Below, in pieces: positions 52,925-63,400 of a DNA stretch of 64,000 nucleotides. The stretch spans positions 744,001-808,000 of the forward strand of contig NZ_JAAOIZ010000002.1 of assembly GCF_013184525.1 (NCBI RefSeq), read 5' to 3'. The first letter of the stretch is position 1, and each line of letters begins with the position of its first letter. The translations under genes were made by a program, and so were the position numbers. The stretch is from Chryseobacterium sp. LAM-KRS1 (GTDB lineage: Bacteria > Bacteroidota > Bacteroidia > Flavobacteriales > Weeksellaceae). The notes beneath the pieces are model-generated. The model was not told the DNA's origin, made no database searches, and saw only the letters and a list, made by a program, of their open reading frames with translations.

Positions 52925-54454
52925 TTAAAAGAACCCTAATTTGTTTTTGTTGTAAGAGATCAACATATTTTTAGTCTGGCGATAATGGTCCAGCATCATT
53001 TTATGATTCTCCCTTCCAATTCCGGATTGTTTGTATCCTCCAAAAGGTGCTCCTGCAGGATAAGAATGATACTGATTGACCCATACTCTTCCTGCCTGGA
53101 TCTTACGGGGCACATTATACAATTGATGTGCATCTCTTGTCCATACTCCTGCACCAAGACCATAAATCGTATCATTAGCAATCTTTATTGCTTCTTCCTC
53201 ATCTTTAAAAGTGGTAAAAGCTAAAACAGGCCCGAAAATTTCTTCCTGGAAAATCCTCATTCTATTATTACCTTTAAAAATTGTGGGTTGAATGTAGTAT
53301 CCATCTTCTAAACCTTCCCCGACATTATTTACATCACCACCCACAAGAACTTCAGCACCTTCTTCTTTCCCTAATTTGATATAGGACAATATTTTATCTT
53401 TCTGAATCTGGGAAGCCTGGGCACCCATCATTACGGTTTTATCTAAAGGGTTTCCCACTTTAATCGCTTTTACTCGTTCAATGACTTTTGCTATAAAAGC
53501 ATCAGCAATATCTTCCTGAACCAGTAACCTTGAAGGACAAGTACAAATCTCTCCCTGATTAAGAGCAAAAAGAACAGCACCTTCAATAGCTTTATCTAAA
53601 AACTCATCATCCGCATCCATTACAGAACTGAAGAAAACATTCGGAGATTTACCTCCAAGTTCCAGGGTAACTGGAATGATATTTTCAGTTGCATACTGCA
53701 TCACCAGACGTCCTGTAGCTGTAGAGCCTGTAAAAGCTGCTTTTGAAACTTTAGGATTGGTTACCAAAGCCCGGCCAAGCTCTGCCCCGAAACCGTTTAC
53801 GATATTCACTACCCCGGCAGGTAGCAAATCACCGATTATTTCCATTAAAACCATGATAGAAACAGGAGTACTTTCTGCCGGTTTTAATACTACGCAATTT
53901 CCAGCTGCCAATGCAGGGGCCAATTTCCAGATTGCCATTAATAAAGGAAAATTCCATGGAATGATTTGTGCGATAACTCCCAGGGGTTCATGTACGATAA
54001 GAGAAACGGTATCTTTATCCAATTCATTGTGAGAGCCTTCTTCTGCACGGACTACAGAAGCGAAGTACCTGAAATGATCTACTACTAAAGGTAAATCTGC
54101 AGCAAGGGTTTCCCTCACAGCTTTACCGTTGTCGATAGTTTCTACTGTTGCCAGGTATTCAAGGTTCTGCTCTATTCTGTCTGCAATCTTGTTTAAAATA
54201 ATACTTCGTTCCGTTGAAGAGGTATCCTTCCAGGTTTGAAATGCCTTGTGAGCCGCGTCTACCGCTAATTCTAAATCTTCCTTGGAGGAATGAGCCGCTT
54301 GGGTAAAGTTTTTTCCGTTAACTGGAGAAACTACATCAAAATATTGTCCGTTCACCGGAGGTGTAAACTGACCATTAATATAATTATCATATTTACTTTT
54401 GAAATCAGGCCACTGTAAAACAGTTTCTGATTTTTGTTCTGTTATTGTGCTCAT
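52925..54454 (-). CDS. NAD(P)-dependent aldehyde dehydrogenase
   Basis: The 509-residue enzyme oxidises aldehydes (acetaldehyde-type) to acids. It has the family blocks [20 protein letters not shown], the nucleotide loop FTGSTATGR, the general-base Glu in [13 protein letters not shown] and the catalytic Cys in [11 protein letters not shown]. The C-terminal [15 protein letters not shown] is typical. The CTCPSR version is that of the ExaC/AcoD acetaldehyde dehydrogenases, which often pair with DUF779. It is divergent from an AraC-type regulator gene (177 bp between), which probably controls it. Confidence 0.94.
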   Translation of the reverse strand: MSTITEQKSETVLQWPDFKSKYDNYINGQFTPPVNGQYFDVVSPVNGKNFTQAAHSSKEDLELAVDAAHKAFQTWKDTSSTERSIILNKIADRIEQNLEYLATVETIDNGKAVRETLAADLPLVVDHFRYFASVVRAEEGSHNELDKDTVSLIVHEPLGVIAQIIPWNFPLLMAIWKLAPALAAGNCVVLKPAESTPVSIMVLMEIIGDLLPAGVVNIVNGFGAELGRALVTNPKVSKAAFTGSTATGRLVMQYATENIIPVTLELGGKSPNVFFSSVMDADDEFLDKAIEGAVLFALNQGEICTCPSRLLVQEDIADAFIAKVIERVKAIKVGNPLDKTVMMGAQASQIQKDKILSYIKLGKEEGAEVLVGGDVNNVGEGLEDGYYIQPTIFKGNNRMRIFQEEIFGPVLAFTTFKDEEEAIKIANDTIYGLGAGVWTRDAHQLYNVPRKIQAGRVWVNQYHSYPAGAPFGGYKQSGIGRENHKMMLDHYRQTKNMLISYNKNKLGFF

Positions 54455-54595
54455 ATCGTATTGTTTTTAATTTCTGTTAAGCCAAATTACATTTCCCCAA
54501 TAAGAACAGATAGCATAATCCTACAAAAAAACTTCAAAATAGTATTCGCCAGGAATTTTATACTTTTTTAACAATACCTCGATTTTATATTTTCT

Positions 54596-54603
54596 TATAT
54601 TTG
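54596..54603 (+). promoter_or_regulatory. -7 promoter element of the AraC-type gene
   Basis: TATATTTG is an exact TAnnTTTG match 28 bp before the ATG at 54632. The -33 region is unclear. The divergent 54455-54631 region must also hold the dehydrogenase promoter. Confidence 0.5.
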
Positions 54604-54631
54604 ATAGAATGGGTTTTAAAAATGTATAGAA

Positions 54632-55555
54632 ATGAATGATAATAAGTTTTTATTAAATACTCCTGATCTGAAAAAAGAAAATCAGCTGATGAGCCTTGTT
54701 GAAAACCAAACGAAATTCAATCTCAACAATTGTGAGTTCAGTATCTATGAAACCCATAAAACTGCTTTTGGTGTAAAACTTCATTTTGATACCATTGCGT
54801 TTACCGCTATGCTAAGAGGAAAAAAGCATATGAAACTGGAAAATAAAACAGGGTACTTTGATTATTTTCCAGGAGAGAGCATACTGGTAGCACCAGGAGA
54901 AACAATGATTATTGATTTTCCTGAGGCTGATGAAACTCCATCACAGTGTATTTCATTAAGTCTTAATCCTGATTTTATAGAAGATTCGCTTAACCATTTA
55001 AATTACACATTGCCAAAGGTGGATGAAACTTCTCAATGGAATATTCAGCTGGATGAGTATTTTCTATTCAATAATAAATCTCTGGCTTCCGCTACCAACA
55101 ATATCATGAGAATCGCTATGGATGATAATTCTCAAAAAGACATCATGGCTGATTTTGCCCTGAAGGAACTTTTGATAAGATTGATGCAGACCCAGGCCAG
55201 AGGTATGGTAGAGAAGAATATCGCAAAAAATAAATCGAGAATAGGTTTTGCCGTCGATTATATCAAAAAAAATCTTCATCAGAAACTTTCCATTGACAGC
55301 ATTGCTAAACTTGCTTATGTCAGCAAATCAAATTTCTTTAAAATGTTTAAAGATGAACTAGGTACTTCACCCAATGATTTCATTTTACAAGAGCGAATCA
55401 ACCGGGCTAAAGAATTATTGGCTACTCAGAATAGCATTAAAGAAACCGCTTATCAAACGGGTTTTTCAGATACAAATTATTTTACAAGAGTATTCAAACA
55501 ACTTGTGGGAGTAACCCCAAAGACTTATCAGAATAAGGTTATATTCTTTGAATAA
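54632..55555 (+). CDS. AraC-family regulator, likely of the aldehyde dehydrogenase
   Basis: The 307-residue soluble protein has a cupin-like N-terminal domain (FDTIAFTAMLRGKKHMKL... SILVAPGETMIIDFPEAD) and a C-terminal AraC helix-turn-helix pair. The latter reads LSIDSIAKLAYVSKSNFFKM and NSIKETAYQTGFSDTNYFTR, ending GVTPKTYQNK. The N-terminal domain resembles AraC_N-type aldehyde or alcohol-responsive regulators. Its position divergent from the dehydrogenase suggests it activates that gene. The esterase gene follows 27 bp downstream on the same strand. Confidence 0.88.
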   Translation: MNDNKFLLNTPDLKKENQLMSLVENQTKFNLNNCEFSIYETHKTAFGVKLHFDTIAFTAMLRGKKHMKLENKTGYFDYFPGESILVAPGETMIIDFPEADETPSQCISLSLNPDFIEDSLNHLNYTLPKVDETSQWNIQLDEYFLFNNKSLASATNNIMRIAMDDNSQKDIMADFALKELLIRLMQTQARGMVEKNIAKNKSRIGFAVDYIKKNLHQKLSIDSIAKLAYVSKSNFFKMFKDELGTSPNDFILQERINRAKELLATQNSIKETAYQTGFSDTNYFTRVFKQLVGVTPKTYQNKVIFFE

Positions 55556-55582
55556 AAATCTTATTTCTTTTAGAAATATGAC

Positions 55583-56524
55583 ATGAAACGACTATTCGCC
55601 TTCGCGACCATATTACTTTTCTCAAGTAGTAAATACAATTCCCAAACTTCTACAAACAAGTTTGAGATTTCATCCGATCTGGAGCAAATTTCCTTATGGG
55701 TAAAAAGCAATATGCCTGATCAACTGGGTAGTAGAAATGCAGAAATGATAACTAATAAAGGATCTGTCACTCATGTTTCTGATCCAAGGTTAATTATTCA
55801 TCGACCTAAAAACCCAAATGGTACAGCTATTTTAGTTATTAGCGGTGGCGGATATGCTCACATCGAATTAGGAAAAGAAAGCACACCAACTTCGAAATGG
55901 CTGCAGTCAGAAGGGATAACTGCGTTTGAACTTATTTATAGATTACCACAAGAAGGTTGGAAAACGATCGATGTTCCTTTTGAAGATGCACAAAGAGCTA
56001 TGCGAATAATCAGAAGTTCAGCCAAAAATTATGGTATAGATCCTCATAAAATTGGCATCTTAGGGTTCTCAGCCGGTGGACATTTAGCCGGAATGATTGC
56101 CACGCAACCTAATAAGATGTTTTATAAACCCGTCGACGATATAGATTCTCTATCTGCAAGACCCGATTTTGTAGGATTGATTTATCCGGTTATTTCAATG
56201 CTTCCTCCCAATAATAAAACCCATGCTTTTAAGAGTATTCTTGGGAAAAATCCATCAACTTCCGAGGAAATAGAATTCTCTGTGGAAAGGCAGGTGAATA
56301 GTCAAACACCACCAACTTTTTTAGCACAAGCAATTGATGATCCTATTTCTCCTGTGGAGAATAGTATATTAATGGATGATGCATTAAAGAAGGTGAATGT
56401 TCCTGTTGAAATGCATTTGTTTAAGAATGGAGGACATGGTTGGGGAATGGGAAAGAAAGGGAGTGAGGTTGCGGCGTGGTCGGTTTTTTTTAGGGAGTGG
56501 GTGGAGATTCTTTGTAATAAGTGA
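55583..56524 (+). CDS. Exported esterase, BD-FAE/acetylxylan-esterase-like
   Basis: The 313-residue protein has a signal peptide (to about residue 21) and an alpha/beta-hydrolase domain. The oxyanion region is VISGGGYAHIELGKE and the nucleophile elbow ILGFSAGGHLAG. The acid Asp lies in AIDDPISPVEN and the His in FKNGGHGWGM. This pattern is that of the BD-FAE/Axe-type carbohydrate esterase-like hydrolases found in Bacteroidota. It would deacylate sugars or small esters in the periplasm; substrate unknown. Probably co-transcribed with the AraC-type gene. Confidence 0.82.
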   Translation: MKRLFAFATILLFSSSKYNSQTSTNKFEISSDLEQISLWVKSNMPDQLGSRNAEMITNKGSVTHVSDPRLIIHRPKNPNGTAILVISGGGYAHIELGKESTPTSKWLQSEGITAFELIYRLPQEGWKTIDVPFEDAQRAMRIIRSSAKNYGIDPHKIGILGFSAGGHLAGMIATQPNKMFYKPVDDIDSLSARPDFVGLIYPVISMLPPNNKTHAFKSILGKNPSTSEEIEFSVERQVNSQTPPTFLAQAIDDPISPVENSILMDDALKKVNVPVEMHLFKNGGHGWGMGKKGSEVAAWSVFFREWVEILCNK

Positions 56525-56639
56525 TAAAAATTTCTTTATGAACATAAGACTATTATTAAATAACAACACATTTCTTATAAAACTTTTATAGTTACATTTA
56601 GATATATAATAATCTTTACACCTAAAATAATTATTATTT

Positions 56640-56690
56640 TATTATAAATAAAAAACAACTCAAAATTTGAGTTGTTTTTTATTTATAATA
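56640..56690. terminator. Long bidirectional terminator
   Basis: A perfect inverted repeat with roughly 25-bp arms is centred on A 56665. The core CAACTC/GAGTTG is flanked by A- and T-runs. It serves both the esterase transcript and the convergent toxin-locus transcript. Confidence 0.9.
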
Positions 56691-56708
56691 TCGCTTTATT
56701 TTAGAACA

Positions 56709-57434
56709 TTAAAAATTATAAGACATTTTAAAATTCACAATATTACTTTCAATATTACCAGAAAAAAATATATAATCTTTTAATTGACTCTTTTGCATTA
56801 TAGTTAAATTACTATAAATACTTTCATTAATACAAGTTTGCAAAGAGAATTGATAAGTCTTATTATTCTCAATTGGATAAGAATATGAACTTGGAAACAA
56901 TTCATTTAAGTTATATTTTATAGGATTAAAATATTTTGAAAAAATTATTTCTTGTCTTCCATCAAGTAATATTAAATTTGACATTAAATATTTATTTATT
57001 TGTACCTTTTCAATACTAAGCCCTTTAAGTCTATTATCTTTTATCCATTTATCTAATTTCTTTTTTTTATTGTTATTAAATACCCTAAGCTTTCTATTAT
57101 ATTTACCCATAAGCGTAACGTGTCCGTAATTAATTCCTGTACCTTCTAAATAAACATCATTATATTTAAACATTGGTAACAGTCCTAAGTCTGGATAAAA
57201 TTCAATCAAATTAAAGTTAGAACATACTTCATCTGGCATATAATTTTTAAAACCGGTGGTATCAATTGGCACTAGATATTTTTGGTCTGACTCATTAATA
57301 ACCTTTACAATAAGTTTATATTTTTTTTCATTGATAAATGATTGATCATTTTCAATAACGTTTAGCTCAATTCTAATCTGAGAATAAAAAAAACTAAATA
57401 TAAATATGAAAAAGGGCAATAATATTTTTTTCAT
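56709..57434 (-). CDS. Orphan exported protein, candidate immunity factor
   Basis: The 241-residue protein begins with a signal peptide (FFIFIFSFFYSQ, cleavage near residue 19) without a lipobox. The rest is mainly beta with many Asn, Lys and Ile, and the gene is markedly AT-rich. I recognise no family. It starts 23 bp after the stop of the giant RHS protein gene, the usual place of an immunity gene. If the zincin tip acts outside the cytoplasm, an exported partner would make sense. This role is inferred from position only. Confidence 0.45.
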   Translation of the reverse strand: MKKILLPFFIFIFSFFYSQIRIELNVIENDQSFINEKKYKLIVKVINESDQKYLVPIDTTGFKNYMPDEVCSNFNLIEFYPDLGLLPMFKYNDVYLEGTGINYGHVTLMGKYNRKLRVFNNNKKKKLDKWIKDNRLKGLSIEKVQINKYLMSNLILLDGRQEIIFSKYFNPIKYNLNELFPSSYSYPIENNKTYQFSLQTCINESIYSNLTIMQKSQLKDYIFFSGNIESNIVNFKMSYNF

Positions 57435-57457
57435 TATTTCTTATACTAAATTGAATA

Positions 57458-60400
57458 TTAAGGATTAATTACTGAATTTTTTAACTTTATCAAATTGTTA
57501 TAAACTTTAGCAACACCCTCTTTGTTCATTGGAACAATATATGGCTTTAAACGTTCATTAAGATTAATATTATTTCCCATATCAATTTCCCAAGTATACG
57601 ATCTGTATTCTTTATAAAAGCCATATCCATGTGAACCTAAAGTAGTCTTTCCTAAAATACTTATAACAATATTATAATTATAAATAGAATCAAATACGTG
57701 TAACATTTCATGCCCCAATGTGTAGGCATAGTCTAATTTTGTACCTATTGTTGTTCCATTAATTTCAATAACATTTGTGTTTCCAACTTGCTGACCATCT
57801 GCGCCAACTAAAGTATCATTCCGAGAAAAAACTGATTTAGTTTTATTTCTTAAGTTTTTTAAAGTAGGAAGTTTTTCGGTAAGAGTAACATAATCCTCAT
57901 AAGTTGCTTTATCACCCGCCTCCATTCCAGTTCCTTTAAATTCATCTCTAAGCTGACTTTTCAGAGGGTCATTCATCTTATGGGCAAGATAATTAAATGT
58001 AGTAACTACAAGTCCTTGTCCAGCTCCCATCCAAAAGTTCCCCCCCCCAAGTACAGAACCTACACCTCCACTTACAGCACCATTTAATAGGGCAAACCCT
58101 TTGTTATTTAGTATACTGTTAGGATTTACATTTTTTATTGCAAAATCTAACAAATCATTAGAAACACTTGCAAATACTCCACTTAGTGCACCACTTAAGA
58201 AATTTCCACCCTGCACAAAAGATAGTGCACCTTGTGTAATGGCATGCGCGCCAGCCCTTGCTATAACAGTTCCTACTTTCCCTAATGATGTTGCTATTTT
58301 TGTGGCTTCACCACAAGAGTTAATAAATATTGATCCGACTCCAAAAGTTGCAGCTGCAGAAATAGTAGCCATTATTACGGATTGAAACATGCTACCAAAG
58401 TTGATGGGCCTGTTTAAATAATAATCTGTAGCAACCGAAGTAAATATAGCTACTGCAGCAGCAATTATAAACGATTCTGCCAAACCAAAGCTTTCTCCAC
58501 TTGGATCATTAAATAATAGTGGATTATTTAATACATACCCATATTTATTATAGTTTTGGGTATTTGTTGGATCTTGAATATTCTCATCAGCATTTAAAAA
58601 TCTTCTTAGTAATGGATCATACAATCTTCCATTCATGTGGACAATTCCCACCTCCGGAAAATACTCATGACTAGTATACCCTCTGTCTACTAATAGCCCA
58701 CCGCTTGCAATAAAACTATTGATAAGATCACGATCTGTCAATGTTTGTTTAGTTGCTTTCTTGAAGTGGGTTATATTACCCCAGGCATCAAAATGTCTCT
58801 GTTCCAATTTATTTCCAGCTTCATCACTAATGGCCAGGATACTTCCTAAATAATCCTTATGTAAAAATTTGTAGGAACCTGTCGATTCTTCATAACTCTT
58901 AACATAAATAATATTGCTTTCATAGGGAGTCCCTGCAATATAAAGAACGTGCTTCTCTTTCCCGTTAGTATTATCCACTTGTATTTCAAAACTTCCATCT
59001 TCATTATAGAATTTGGTAAACCTGCCATCCATATCTGCGTTAAAGTTTCCACCATAGGTAACTCTTTGTCTCATACTTGTCAGTCCGTATTGGAAAGCTA
59101 CATCCCCTTTTTCACCATCTATAAATACAGGATCATTATTTTCATTGTAGTTAATACTTTGGACAAGATCATTATTATAGTTTTGAGTTCCTGTTGCATT
59201 AAGAGTCATTCCTGTTGGTTGATAAATCTTGGAAGAATTCCCATACTTAATGGTTCCTACCTGATCATTCTCTAAAATTCGTCCTTTAATATCATAAACA
59301 TTTCTGCTAGTTTGTGGTTTAACACCGTTAACAGGATCTGTCCAATTGATCAAACGGTTATTATCATCATAATCAAAGGTTTCAATTATATTAAAGTCGC
59401 CTCCTGTTGTCCTGCTTTTAAGTTCATTCTTAATAGCATCAAAAGAATATGAGATTTGCAGAATTCCTGGCTTTATCTGTGACGAATGATTGATATTGGT
59501 AAGGAATCCATTAGTACCATATGTGTTACTTACATCCGCAGCACCTAACTTAGCAGTTAATACCTGTCCTTTTGCATTAGCGCTTTTTAATTCCCATAAA
59601 ATTTTCCCCGAATTCACATCCTTAACCTGATAAAGTTCCCCATTCCAGGCATTGTACATATTTTGTATCTGCACCTTGGTAAGAACTCCAGAGGAATAAA
59701 GGCTCTTTTCATAAGAAACAACTCTTCCTTTGTCGTCATAGGTTAATCCTTTCTGCATAAAGTACCTACCATTACTGTTTTCGGATGCAGACAATAATCT
59801 TCCCTGAGGGTCATAAAGAACATTTGAACTATAAGCTTTTCCTTTAGATGTTCCACTTTTAGAAATTACCCTTCCTTTATCATCATAAGTGAAAGAAATC
59901 ATTTTATTAGTAGACTGACCAGCATCTGCAGTAGATATTTCTTTTTGTGTAATAAGCTGTCCAAGATTATTATATGTAAATTCCTTAGTTCCTTTCGGGC
60001 TAATGGTTTTCTTTAGCTGTCCAAAGACATCATACTCATATTTGTAAGTTCCGTTAGAAGGATCATTGAATTCGGATTTTCTTCCCCAGGCATCATATTT
60101 TGTTGTTACAATATTTTCAGCATACTTTGCTTGCGTTTGTTCTCCTGCAGCATTATATGAGAAATTAATTGTTCCTCCTTTATCGGTACTTGAAATCACA
60201 TTTTCTAAAGCATCTGTTACCTTTATTGTAGTCCTTTGATAACCATTTAACTCTTTTTCGATGGTTGTTAAACCCGAAATTGTAGTTTCCGTTTGTTTAC
60301 CATTGAATGAGGTTACTGTTACTTTAGCAGGAAATACAGAATCATCATACGTAAAAGTATTCCATAAAGTTGCACCTTGAGTACTAAAATAGGGTTCACT

Positions 60401-63400
60401 TTCACTTGCCTTTCTACCTAATTCATCAAATAAAGTATCTACTGAAACAAACTGACCTTGCCCAAAAGCTTTTGATGAGCTTATAATAGTCTGACCTAAT
60501 AAATTAGTGTACGTAATAGACTGATTTCCATTAGGTGAATATTTTGTTACTTTAGTCCCTGAAACTGGAGTGGGAGTCGGAGGTATAGAAATCCCATAAG
60601 TCAATTCATAAGTGTAGGTTGTTGTTCCTTCAAGATTATTTTTTGTTGTAAGCAATTTTCCCCAGTTATCATAAGTATTAGTAATGGTATTTCCTAAAGG
60701 ATCTGTTTGGGTAAGAATTTGCCCCCAGTCATTATAAGTAATATTAGTTTCTAACCCAAGATTATTAGTATTTTTAATACTAAATCTACCCTTGCTATCA
60801 TATTCAGATTTTGTAGTTCGGGTTTGAGAATCTGCACTACTATTAATAACTTTTTGAATAACATTACCAAACCCATCATAATTATAGGTTTCTTGAAAAT
60901 ATCCCGTGTTGTCTCGACTCCAAGTTTTTAGGGTTTTTAGAAGATTATTTTCATAAACATATTCTTCTTTTACAGATTTGATATCACCATATGCCTTTAC
61001 TGTTGATATTTTCGTCTTAGGCTTACCGATACTGTAATTACTTCCAGAAGATAAATTAGAGGGATAATATTCTATTTCAGAAGTTGAAATAGCAAAACCA
61101 TTATTTACATTATCTGTAGATTTTGTCGGAAAATATAGGTCATTGTAAGTTTCAACAGTATGCACTGTTTTTATATTCTTTAAGAAATCCTTACTTATTG
61201 TAATATAGGGATTTATTGCAGTAACAATTTTAGGTTTATCCACATCTGCAACAGTTGTAATAACAGCCCCATTTAACAATTTATCTATCTTATAATCGTA
61301 CTGTTTAAATGATAATAATTGGGTATTTGTTAATGAGATATCAGTAGGGAATATTTTCGATTCGTCCGTAGTTCTTATACTCCAATCCTTAAATGGCAAC
61401 CCTTCATTACTTGGGTTTATTTCAGAACCACTCCATATTTTAGTATTCTCAAATCCATTAGCAAAGAATGTAGATCTGGCAACTTGTCTAAAACCGATCA
61501 TTCCTTTACCAGCTAAATTACCAATTAAGTCTCGATATCTGAATTCCTGAATTCTTCCTCCCTGAATCAGCTTAGAGACCACATTATAGTTAATATTTTC
61601 TAAAATATTTGCATAAGGATAGGATATGGGATTTGTACTGTAGTAAGATTTATAAATAATACCATTGACTAAATTAGAGTATTCTATATTCGTTTGTATT
61701 CCTCCCTGAGCTATCGATTGAATTTTTGAAGCAACATTAAGTCTTCCTCCTAAATCCCATGTAATCAGCTTTGTCTTATGTATAATTACAAATTCTGTAT
61801 TCATTTGAGCAATACGGTAAGAACCAAATAAAGGCATATAATGCTCACCATACATTGAATAATTTAATGTTTCGCTCTCTATATTTAATTCAACAGGAGT
61901 AATATTATAGGCATTTGAAAATATTGGTTTACCATTAATATCTACTCCATCATTTCTTAAATAATTAAAACCGTAACTTGAATCAGGATTATTCCAATCA
62001 GTCCATCCATCCCTAAACCAAACCTGTGATTCAAAGATCATTAAGTCACTTTTTCCATCTTTATTCAAGTCAGATGTAGAATATGTTCTTAAAGTACTCC
62101 TATTTTTTCTTGGAGCTCCTTGTTGTGTAGGCTTGTATAAATACAAATTAGAATAGTAAAATTCCTTAAAACCTTTTCCCGTTGAAACATACATTTTCCA
62201 ATCCGAAGAGTCAACTCCTACAGGAGCTAAGATATCCATTTTACCATCACCATTAAAGTCACCAAACTGTCTTCCGTCAGATTGAATTTGAATAGAAGAC
62301 TGTACCTTTAGTTCGAAATCTTTTGATGTTTCGTTAAAGGAGTAAATGTTACTTCCATTGGATAAATTTATTAGATCCGATTTTCCATCTCCATCGAAGT
62401 CTCCAATAGTATATAGTGAAGAATCGTAAGCAGATAATTTATTAAAATTGGTCTTGGTATCAACATAAAAATAAGCCTCTCCGCTACTGGTACTGGTACG
62501 TGTTTGATTGGATCCATAATAATCTTCACAATCACATTGTGTTGCTCCTTCCACTCGAAGTAAGAGTTCGGAAATTCCATCTCCATTAAAATCTCCTTCT
62601 TTTCCTACCATACCAACAGAAAATCCCGAATTACACATATTTTGATTATATGCAGGGATGCATGGCGCTTCGGCAAATATACTTTGAGGTATATTATCTA
62701 ATACAAAGGAATTATACTTTTCAAGTATGTTGCTTGGATTTAAAGCATAATAATTTATTGTGATTTTTTTATTTAAATAATCATACACATATGTTGCAAA
62801 TGATTGCCTATCTAAAAGGACATTATTTTTGGGTGTATTAATTACAGATAAAAATTCTCCTTCGTAAGAGATATTAATAAAATTATTACTCCCATCTAAT
62901 CTTCCTAGCATTAATGTAGTTCCTTTTAAGAAATCTAGTTTACCATCCCCATTGAAATCTCCAGTAATTATATTGTCTCCATAAATATCATCATATCTTG
63001 AATTTGAATTAATTACATTTGTTCCAACTGGACTATTTTCATTATTAAAAACAACTGGATTTGCTGGAAGATCTTTAGAATTAAATTCAGTTATCTTTTT
63101 TACAAATTGATATTTTGTAGAGTTATTTTCATAATCAATACTATATCTTTTGAATTGCTTACCGTTTGTTTTTACAATAATCTCTTTTAGTAATTTATTT
63201 TGAACAAAACGTGCTCCATTTATATAAGATTCCTCAGCGACATCTCTTGTAATATAATTTAATATAACTTCATTAAAATCTGCTTTGTTAATCAATTGAT
63301 TACCTCCCCATGTTATAGATGTCAAAACAGCTACATTATTTTCTTGATTATATTTATAGTTAATAGAATTTCCCTGTGCATCTTGCCATTTTATTATATT

